Of a stretch of 8,515 nt of DNA, positions 1-4,834 are shown in pieces. Source of the stretch: JAZRGE01 sp045644025 (GTDB taxonomy: Bacteria; Bacillota; Clostridia; Oscillospirales; Acutalibacteraceae); assembly GCA_045644025.1 (NCBI GenBank), contig JAZRGE010000024.1, forward strand, positions 1 through 8,515. The letters are read 5' to 3'. The translations under genes and the position numbers were made by a program. The stretch's first letter is position 1; every line of letters starts with the position of its first letter. Below the pieces are notes generated by a model. It was not told where the DNA came from. It did not search any database and was given only the letters and a program-made list of their open reading frames with translations.

Positions 1-1
1 G

Positions 2-256
2 ATCGAAAGTGTTATTATGGAGCTGCCCTACGTGCTGGAGTGCGGTGTCTCTGCTGAGCCCGATGAGGTTCGTGGCCAGATCGTGAAGGCCAGCATTGTG
101 CTGGTGAATGGTACAGAGCCCACCGAGGAACTCAAGAAAGAAATCCAGAACTACGTGAAGGAACGCACAGCACCTTATAAATACCCGAGAATTGTTGTGT
201 TTAGGGATTCCTTACCCAAGACTGTTAGCGGTAAGATCCAGCGCAATAAGCTTTGA
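2..256 (+). CDS. Acyl-CoA synthetase (AMP-forming), medium-chain type, C-terminal fragment
   Basis: This is the last 84 residues of an acyl-CoA synthetase; the reading frame is open to the left edge, so the start lies outside the window. The family activates a carboxylic acid with ATP to an acyl-adenylate and transfers it to CoA in the cytoplasm. The visible part is the mobile C-terminal domain. It contains VRGQIVKA, TAPYKYPR and the A10 motif PKTVSGKIQR, whose lysine is needed for adenylation. TAPYKYPR followed by LPKTVSGKIQR is typical of the medium-chain/butyrate-CoA ligase (MACS) group and less like acetyl-CoA synthetase. The protein ends four residues after the A10 motif (QRNKL), which is a normal end. 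The next gene begins 12 nt downstream and the VOR and IlvE genes follow. The substrate is therefore plausibly a branched short-chain acid such as isobutyrate, isovalerate or 2-methylbutyrate, or an aryl acid; that is inference from context. Confidence 0.9.
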   Translation: MESVIMELPYVLECGVSAEPDEVRGQIVKASIVLVNGTEPTEELKKEIQNYVKERTAPYKYPRIVVFRDSLPKTVSGKIQRNKL

Positions 257-257
257 T

Positions 258-263
258 AGGTGG
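258..263 (+). promoter_or_regulatory. Ribosome binding site that decides the ATPase start
   Basis: AGGTGG lies directly after the stop codon of the acyl-CoA synthetase and 5 nt before ATG 269. The alternative GTG start at 260 falls inside this motif and has no Shine-Dalgarno sequence at a usable distance, so ATG 269 is the better start. Confidence 0.6.
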
Positions 264-268
264 TTTTG

Positions 269-940
269 ATGAACTATAAAAGGCTTACATTGCTTTGCGG
301 CCATTATGGCAGCGGCAAGACAAACATTGCTGTGAATATGGCTTATGATCTGCAGAGCCAAAAAGGAAGCACCGTTGTGGCGGATCTGGATATTGTTAAT
401 CCCTATTTCCGCACAAAGGATAGCGAAAAGGAACTTGCTGCTGCAGGCATCGGGCTTATCTGCTCGGAGTATGCCAACACAAATCTGGATATCCCTGCAC
501 TTCCGCCTCAGCTTTATGCTATCACTGATGATAAAACAAAGAACGTTATCATCGATGTGGGGGGAGACGATAGCGGAGCCGTGGTGCTGGGAAGGCTGGC
601 CGAGAAGATATTGGCCGAAGGGGACTATGATATGTTTATGGTGGTTAATAAATATCGCCCACTCACCCCTGATGCAGCATCCACGGTGGAGATCATCCGT
701 GAGATAGAGGCCGCAAGCCACCTTAAATTCACGGGAATTATAAATAATTCCAATCTTGGTGAGGAAACAACAGCCGAAGATGTGCTGGCTTCTCTAAGTT
801 ATGCGGAAGAGATATCATGTGTTTCTCAGCTACCCCTTGTTGCCACCACTGTGAAAAGCAGCCTGGCAGGGGAGCTAAATGGAAAAATTCAGGGCTTGTT
901 TTCCCTTGAATTGCAGAGTAAAATTATAAATACCATCTGA
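269..940 (+). CDS. ParA/MinD/CobQ-like P-loop ATPase
   Basis: This 223-aa soluble protein has the SIMIBI-class NTPase layout. It has a Walker A GHYGSGKT at residues 11-18, a switch-like VVADLDIVNPYFR at 36-48, a Walker B IIDVGGDD at 94-101, and late VNKYRPLT and IINNSNLG segments resembling base-recognition loops. The signature lysine of the deviant ParA/MinD Walker A (KGGxGKT) is replaced by His12, so it is a divergent member. The three cysteines (10, 65, 184) form no CxxC motif, so an Mrp-type Fe-S carrier role is not supported. I chose ATG 269 over the in-frame GTG at 260 because AGGTGG at 258-263 is correctly spaced for 269 and overlaps the GTG. It lies between the acyl-CoA synthetase and the VOR genes, which suggests a role tied to that enzyme, but the function is unknown. 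Its last third uses CTA, TCA and ATA codons that the neighbouring enzyme genes mostly avoid. Confidence 0.85.
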   Translation: MNYKRLTLLCGHYGSGKTNIAVNMAYDLQSQKGSTVVADLDIVNPYFRTKDSEKELAAAGIGLICSEYANTNLDIPALPPQLYAITDDKTKNVIIDVGGDDSGAVVLGRLAEKILAEGDYDMFMVVNKYRPLTPDAASTVEIIREIEAASHLKFTGIINNSNLGEETTAEDVLASLSYAEEISCVSQLPLVATTVKSSLAGELNGKIQGLFSLELQSKIINTI

Positions 941-970
941 TTAAATGGTTGAATAAACGGAGGTAATAAA

Positions 971-1177
971 ATGGCAAAGCTTTATTTTAACGTAGACAAA
1001 TGCAAGGGCTGCGGCTTGTGTGTAGATGCCTGCCCCAAGAACCTGCTTGTTCTTGCATCCGAGAAAATCAACAAAAAAGGCCATCACCCCGCTGAAATAA
1101 TCAACGAGGCTGAATGTATCGGTTGCGCATCCTGCGCTATTATGTGCCCCGATTGCATAATTAAAGTGGAAAGGTGA
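971..1177 (+). CDS. vorD: 2-oxoacid:ferredoxin oxidoreductase, delta subunit (2x[4Fe-4S] ferredoxin)
   Basis: This 68-aa protein is a dicluster ferredoxin. Cys11, 14, 17 and 21 form CKGCGLCVDACP, and Cys49, 52, 55 and 59 form CIGCASCAIMCP. The two CxxCxxCxxxCP motifs each bind one [4Fe-4S] cluster in the usual crossed pattern. As the delta subunit of a four-subunit 2-oxoacid oxidoreductase it passes electrons from the cluster in the beta subunit to external ferredoxin. It is short, as expected for a stand-alone delta subunit, and lacks any membrane segment or signal peptide. GGAGG at 959-963 precedes the ATG by 7 nt. The alpha subunit gene starts 9 nt downstream, so the two are surely cotranscribed. 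Subunit letters differ between naming schemes (vor, kor, por). The symbol is assigned from the neighbouring subunits, since the small ferredoxin alone cannot tell these enzymes apart. Confidence 0.92.
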   Translation: MAKLYFNVDKCKGCGLCVDACPKNLLVLASEKINKKGHHPAEIINEAECIGCASCAIMCPDCIIKVER

Positions 1178-1186
1178 GTGTGAAAA

Positions 1187-2254
1187 ATGGCAGATAAGGT
1201 TTTAATGAAGGGTAACGGAGCAATTGCTGAAGCCGCGATCCTTGCAGGTTGTAAGCACTATTTTGGATATCCTATCACCCCGCAGACAGAAATTGCTGCC
1301 TATATGGCCAAGAAGATGCCCAAGATCGGCGGCGTTTTTCTTCAGGCCGAAAGCGAAGTTGCAGCTATCAATATGGTTTATGGCGTTGCAGCCACAGGTA
1401 AGAGGGTTATGACATCCTCCTCCAGCCCGGGAATCTCGCTTAAGAGCGAAGGCCTTTCCTATATGGCAGGTGCTGATCTTCCTGCACTGGTTGTTAACGT
1501 GCAGCGCGGCGGCCCCGGCCTCGGCGGTATTCAGCCCAGCCAGCCGGATTATTTCCAGGCCACTCGCGGCGGCGGCCACGGCGATTACAAAATGATCGTT
1601 CTGGCTCCTGCTTCCGTTCAGGAGATAGCTGATCTCACTGTTAAGGGATTTGATCTCGCTGATAAATACAGAATGACATCCATGATCCTGGCCGACGGCA
1701 CAATGGGCCAGATGATGGAGCCTGTTTCCCTTGATTTCGATGTTCAGCCTGCTGTTGAAAAGCCTTGGGCAACAACAGGCACAAAGCTGGAAAGGGAACA
1801 CAATATTGTGAACTCTCTCTTCCTGCAGCCCGATCAGCTGGAAAAGACTAACTTCGAGCGCTACGAAAGATATAAATATATCGAGGAAAACGAAGCCATG
1901 TACGAAGAGTATATGATGGACGATGCCGAGATTTGTGTTGTTGCATTCGGCATTGCCGCCCGTGTTTCCAAGAACGCTGTAAACGAAGCCAGAAGGCAGG
2001 GAATCAAGGTGGGCCTTATTCGCCCCATCACCCTTTGGCCCTTCCCCGTGAAGCCCTTTAAGGAAGCCGCCGATAAGGTGAACAGCTTTATCTCTGTGGA
2101 ACTTTCCATGGGTCAGATGATTGAAGATATTAAGCTTGCTATTGAGTGCAAAAAAGATGTTACTCTTTGCAATCGCGTTGGCGGCATGATTCCTTCTCCC
2201 GAGCAGGTGCTGGAATCTATTTTGGCCGCTCATAAAAACGGAGGTGCAAAATAA
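1187..2254 (+). CDS. vorB: 2-oxoacid:ferredoxin oxidoreductase, alpha subunit (VOR-type)
   Basis: This 355-aa subunit belongs to an enzyme that oxidatively decarboxylates a 2-oxoacid plus CoA to acyl-CoA and CO2, reducing ferredoxin, or runs in reverse as a reductive carboxylase. It carries the pyrimidine-binding half of the thiamine diphosphate site. Visible motifs are KGNGAIAEAA near residue 8, YPITPQTE at 28-35, the TSSSSPGISLKSEG stretch at 77-89, and VQRGGPGLGG around 105-114. A transketolase C-terminal-like domain fills roughly residues 245-350. Length and motifs match the group annotated as 3-methyl-2-oxobutanoate dehydrogenase subunit VorB (2-oxoisovalerate oxidoreductase) better than 2-oxoglutarate or pyruvate enzymes, and the nearby ilvE supports branched-chain substrates. 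A 2-oxoglutarate or aromatic 2-oxoacid preference is not excluded. GGTGAG at 1173-1178 serves as the ribosome binding site. The stop codon shares one base with the beta subunit start (TAATG). Confidence 0.93.
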   Translation: MADKVLMKGNGAIAEAAILAGCKHYFGYPITPQTEIAAYMAKKMPKIGGVFLQAESEVAAINMVYGVAATGKRVMTSSSSPGISLKSEGLSYMAGADLPALVVNVQRGGPGLGGIQPSQPDYFQATRGGGHGDYKMIVLAPASVQEIADLTVKGFDLADKYRMTSMILADGTMGQMMEPVSLDFDVQPAVEKPWATTGTKLEREHNIVNSLFLQPDQLEKTNFERYERYKYIEENEAMYEEYMMDDAEICVVAFGIAARVSKNAVNEARRQGIKVGLIRPITLWPFPVKPFKEAADKVNSFISVELSMGQMIEDIKLAIECKKDVTLCNRVGGMIPSPEQVLESILAAHKNGGAK

Positions 2255-3009
2255 TGGTAGTATTTGAAAAACCCCATGCTCTTACCGATGCTCCCTTGCA
2301 TTATTGCCCAGGATGCACCCACGGTATTGTTCATCGCCTTGTAGCCGAAGTTATCGACGAACTGGGCATTGAAGGCCGCACGATCGGTGTTGCTCCCGTT
2401 GGTTGCTCTGTTATGGCTTATGATTATTTTGCCTGCGATATGATTGAGGCCGCTCACGGCCGAGCTCCCGCAGTTGCCACAGGTGTTAAGCGTTCTGATC
2501 CCGAGAACAACATTGTGTTTACATATCAGGGCGATGGCGACTTAGCATCCATCGGTATGGCAGAGACAGTTCATGCCGCTGCCAGAAATGAGAACATAAC
2601 TGTTATTTTTATCAACAACGCTATCTACGGTATGACAGGCGGCCAGATGGCTCCCACCTCGCTTCCCGGTCAGGTGACTCAGACTTCTCCCTATGGCCGC
2701 GACGTTAAGGCTTGCGGTTTCCCCATTAAGGTTTGTGAAATGCTTTCTCAGCTTGATGGACCGGAGTATCTCGAGCGTGTAACCGTGAACAACGTTAAGA
2801 ACGTTCGTGCCGCTAAGAAGGCTATTAAGAAAGCATTCCAGAACCAGATCGACGGAAAAGGCTTCTCTCTTATCGAGGTAGTTTCTTCCTGCCCCACCAA
2901 CTGGGGTATGTCTCCTAAGGATGCTCTTAAGTGGATCGACGATAATATGATTCCTTATTATCCCCTTGGCGATTATAAGGATAGGTCGGCAAAGGAGGAA
3001 ACAAAATGA
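2254..3009 (+). CDS. vorA: 2-oxoacid:ferredoxin oxidoreductase, beta subunit (thiamine diphosphate-binding)
   Basis: This 251-aa subunit binds the diphosphate end of thiamine diphosphate and a [4Fe-4S] cluster. The thiamine motif starts at GDGDLASIG (residues 93-101) and ends at the Asn pair 121-122, followed by NAIYGMTGGQ. Cys18 and Cys21 in CPGCTHG, Cys51 in VGCSV and Cys213 in SSCPTNWG are the four expected cluster ligands, all present. The protein therefore looks fully catalytic. GGAGG at 2240-2244, inside the end of the alpha gene, precedes the ATG by 9 nt. The start overlaps the alpha stop by 1 nt, and the end overlaps the gamma start by 4 nt (ATGA). Such overlaps suggest translational coupling to keep subunit ratios equal. 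Substrate choice cannot be read from this subunit alone; the VOR assignment rests on the alpha subunit and the aminotransferase downstream. Confidence 0.93.
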   Translation: MVVFEKPHALTDAPLHYCPGCTHGIVHRLVAEVIDELGIEGRTIGVAPVGCSVMAYDYFACDMIEAAHGRAPAVATGVKRSDPENNIVFTYQGDGDLASIGMAETVHAAARNENITVIFINNAIYGMTGGQMAPTSLPGQVTQTSPYGRDVKACGFPIKVCEMLSQLDGPEYLERVTVNNVKNVRAAKKAIKKAFQNQIDGKGFSLIEVVSSCPTNWGMSPKDALKWIDDNMIPYYPLGDYKDRSAKEETK

Positions 3010-3539
3010 GTACAAAGCAGATATTACTTTCCGGCTTTGGCGGTCAGGGTATTCTTTTTGCAGGTAAGTTTCTGGCATATAAAGGCCTTATAGACGAAAA
3101 GCAGGTAAGCTGGCTTCCTTCTTATGGCCCCGAGATGCGCGGAGGCACCGCAAGCTGCAGTGTTATTATCAGCGATGAACCCGTTGGCTCTCCTATTGTT
3201 TCCAGGCCCGACGTGCTGGTGGCAATGAATCTTCCTTCTTTGGATAAGTTTGAAGACACGGTAGTTCCTGGCGGTATTATTCTTGCCGATTCCACACTTA
3301 TCGAACGCAAGGTTAAGAGAGACGATGTCACGGTTTATTACATACCTGCCACAAAGCTTTCCAGCGATAACGGATTTGGCAATCTTGCCAATATGATCAT
3401 TATCGGTAAGCTTCTCGAGGCTCTGGGCGAATGGGGCGAGAGCGTGGAAACAGCGCTTGCAAAGGTTGTTCCTCCCAAGAAGGCTCAGCTTCTTGATGTG
3501 AACCGTGCTGCTATGCAGCTCGGTGCAAAGTTTGAATAA
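3006..3539 (+). CDS. vorC: 2-oxoacid:ferredoxin oxidoreductase, gamma subunit
   Basis: This 177-aa protein is the gamma subunit (POR/KOR gamma domain) and completes the delta-alpha-beta-gamma set. The glycine-rich GFGGQGILFAGKFLA (residues 10-24) and SYGPEMRGGTASC (39-51) are diagnostic of the family. The latter is the segment associated with CoA binding in related oxidoreductases. Length is normal for a stand-alone gamma subunit. AGGAGG at 2993-2998 precedes the ATG by 7 nt and lies within the beta gene. The ilvE gene follows after 13 nt with its own ribosome binding site, so the aminotransferase appears to belong to the same transcript. No key residue seems missing. Confidence 0.92.
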   Translation: MSTKQILLSGFGGQGILFAGKFLAYKGLIDEKQVSWLPSYGPEMRGGTASCSVIISDEPVGSPIVSRPDVLVAMNLPSLDKFEDTVVPGGIILADSTLIERKVKRDDVTVYYIPATKLSSDNGFGNLANMIIIGKLLEALGEWGESVETALAKVVPPKKAQLLDVNRAAMQLGAKFE

Positions 3540-3545
3540 GGAGAG
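3539..3545 (+). promoter_or_regulatory. Ribosome binding site that decides the ilvE start
   Basis: AGGAGAG overlaps the last base of the vorC stop codon and sits 7 nt before ATG 3553. The frame is open 16 codons further upstream to a start at 3505 inside vorC, but that start has no comparable ribosome binding site and would add residues with no similarity to aminotransferases. Confidence 0.6.
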
Positions 3546-3552
3546 AAATAAT

Positions 3553-4617
3553 ATGAATATTTCTATCACAAAGACTACTGCTCCCAAGGTTAAACCCGAA
3601 AGCAGTGTGCTTGGTTTCGGCAAATATTTCACCGATCATATGTTTATTATGGATTACACCGAAGGTGAAGGCTGGCATGATGCCAGAATCGTTCCCTTTG
3701 AAAATCTTTCTCTTCATCCCGCTTCCACAGTGCTTCACTATGGTTCCGAGATATTTGAAGGCCTTAAGGCTTATCGCAGAGCCGATGGTAAGGTTCAGCT
3801 TTTCCGCCCCATGGAAAATATCCGCAGAATGAATAATTCCGCCGATCGCCTTTGCCTGCCTCAGCTCCCCGAGGAAGAGACTCTGGATGCCCTTATTCAG
3901 TTTGTGAAGATGGAAGAGGATTGGACTCCTTCCGCTCCCGGCACCTCTCTTTATCTGCGCCCCTTTATGTTTGGCAATGATGAATCTCTGGGTGTTCACG
4001 CTGTTCATAATGCCAGATTTGTGATTATTGCTTCCCCCGTGGGCAGCTACTATAAAGAGGGCATTAATCCCGTTAAGATCATGATCGAAGACGAAGATGT
4101 TCGTGCTGTTCGCGGAGGCACAGGTTATGCCAAGTGCGGCGGCAACTATGCTGCCAGCAACCGCGCCGGCAAGAGAGCCGAAGAAAAAGGATATTCCCAG
4201 GTTCTTTGGCTTGATGGTGTTGAAAGAAAGTATATCGAAGAAGTTGGCGCTATGAACGTTATGTTCAAGATCGGCGATGAGATCGTAACACCTATGCTTT
4301 CCGGCTCTATTCTTCCCGGCATCACAAGGAAATCCTGCATCGAAGTTCTTAAGAAGGAAGGCTATAAAGTCAGCGAGCGCCTTCTCAGCATTGATGAGCT
4401 CAACAGAGCTATGGAAGATGGCACCTTGGAAGAGGCATTTGGCTGCGGCACCGCTGCTGTTGTTTCTCCCATTGGCGAGCTTTGCTATAAAGGCAAGAAA
4501 TACGCTGTGAACGATGGCAAGATCGGCACACTCACTCAGCATCTTTATGATACTCTCACCGGAATTCAGTGGGGTAAGGTAGAGGATACCTTCGGTTGGA
4601 CTGTTGAGGTAAAGTGA
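3553..4617 (+). CDS. ilvE: Branched-chain amino acid aminotransferase (PLP fold type IV)
   Basis: This 354-aa enzyme transfers the amino group between Val/Leu/Ile and 2-oxoglutarate, making or consuming the 2-oxoacids that the upstream VOR handles. Recognised segments are the N-terminal YGSEIFEGLKAYR (63-75), FRPMENIRRMN (84-94), YLRPFMFG (134-141), GGTGYAKCGGNYAAS (188-202) with the expected PLP Schiff-base Lys194, EVGAMNVMF (230-238), SGSILPGITR (250-259) and FGCGTAAVVSPI (296-307). The layout matches the longer BCAT class of eukaryotes and many Gram-positives, about 350 residues, and not the ~310-residue E. coli IlvE. ATG 3553 was chosen on its ribosome binding site. It is the last gene before a 217-nt spacer, so it probably ends the first operon, although no convincing terminator follows. 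All key residues appear intact. In this context it can work in either direction, for BCAA degradation or for synthesis from branched acids. Confidence 0.95.
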   Translation: MNISITKTTAPKVKPESSVLGFGKYFTDHMFIMDYTEGEGWHDARIVPFENLSLHPASTVLHYGSEIFEGLKAYRRADGKVQLFRPMENIRRMNNSADRLCLPQLPEEETLDALIQFVKMEEDWTPSAPGTSLYLRPFMFGNDESLGVHAVHNARFVIIASPVGSYYKEGINPVKIMIEDEDVRAVRGGTGYAKCGGNYAASNRAGKRAEEKGYSQVLWLDGVERKYIEEVGAMNVMFKIGDEIVTPMLSGSILPGITRKSCIEVLKKEGYKVSERLLSIDELNRAMEDGTLEEAFGCGTAAVVSPIGELCYKGKKYAVNDGKIGTLTQHLYDTLTGIQWGKVEDTFGWTVEVK

Positions 4618-4633
4618 TCCAACAGCAAAATTA

Positions 4634-4662
4634 TTGACAAAATACGGGTTTTGTGGTATAAA
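4634..4662 (+). promoter_or_regulatory. Sigma-A promoter (P1) with extended -10
   Basis: A perfect -35 TTGACA at 4634-4639 is followed after 17 nt by TATAAA at 4657-4662, with the extended -10 dinucleotide TG at 4654-4655. The predicted start near 4669 would give a leader of about 165 nt before the LeuA-like gene. This makes the two downstream genes a separate transcription unit from the ilvE operon. Read directly from sequence; activity is inferred. Confidence 0.65.
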
Positions 4663-4685
4663 TATCAAAATATTTTCAACCCGAA

Positions 4686-4724
4686 AAATGGAACATCTCG
4701 ATGCTATTTCGGGATGTTCCGTTT
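4686..4724 (+). other. Long imperfect stem-loop in the 5' leader (possible attenuator or weak terminator)
   Basis: Bases 4686-4700 pair with 4710-4724 to give a 15-bp stem that includes two G-U pairs, closing a 9-nt loop (4701-4709). The core is GGAACATC pairing with GATGTTCC. A-rich bases lie 5' and only TTT follows 3', so it is not a good intrinsic terminator. It lies downstream of promoter P1 and would be in that transcript. A shorter alternative helix, CCCGAAA (4680-4686) with TTTCGGG (4707-4713), uses the same bases and cannot coexist with it. It could be a weak terminator for ilvE, an attenuator or an mRNA-stabilising hairpin. Confidence 0.45.
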
Positions 4725-4758
4725 GGCAAATATAGGCATAAAAATTTGCGGCTTAAAA

Positions 4759-4788
4759 CGGACATTTGCCGTCGATTTTTGCTATAAA
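4759..4788 (+). promoter_or_regulatory. Possible second promoter (P2) with extended -10
   Basis: TGCTATAAAT at 4780-4789 is an extended -10 much like that of P1. The -35 is weak (CGGACA at 4759-4764, four of six matches) with an 18-nt spacer. Transcription would start near 4795, downstream of the leader hairpin. Plausible but weaker than P1. Confidence 0.3.
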
Positions 4789-4801
4789 TCTGTTTTAGAA
4801 A

Positions 4802-4815
4802 TGCCCATATGGGCA
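4802..4815. promoter_or_regulatory. Perfect 14-bp palindrome upstream of the ribosome binding site (candidate operator)
   Basis: TGCCCATATGGGCA is self-complementary across all 14 bases. It ends 6 nt before AGGAG (4822-4826) and lies just downstream of candidate promoter P2. As DNA it could be a repressor operator. As RNA it could fold into a 5-bp stem with an AUAU loop next to the Shine-Dalgarno sequence. No known regulator is recognised from it. Confidence 0.4.
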
Positions 4816-4834
4816 AAAGTTAGGAGAATGTTTT

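Noticed and set aside
1202..2233. 343-residue open reading frame on the - strand over vorB
   Set aside because: Same-register antisense shadow of a conserved gene, with no recognisable protein features. The similar - strand frames over vorA, vorC, ilvE and the ATPase gene were rejected as overlapping well-supported genes.
4686..4724. Strong intrinsic terminator for the ilvE operon
   Set aside because: The stem is only moderately GC-rich and is followed by TTTGGC, not a U-tract, and it lies downstream of promoter P1. It was kept only as a stem-loop of uncertain role.
4688..4735. Possible 15-aa leader peptide (ATG to TAG) within the leader hairpin
   Set aside because: No Shine-Dalgarno sequence precedes it and its composition (one Leu, two Ile, one Val) is not the run of regulatory codons expected of a BCAA attenuator peptide.
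4758..4780. Small hairpin ACGG/CCGT followed by TTTTT as a terminator
   Set aside because: The stem is only four base pairs and the T-run overlaps the extended -10 of candidate promoter P2; too weak to call.
4618..4834. T-box or other known riboswitch in the intergenic leader
   Set aside because: I could not find the T-box consensus AGGGTGGNACCGCG or any other riboswitch core I know.
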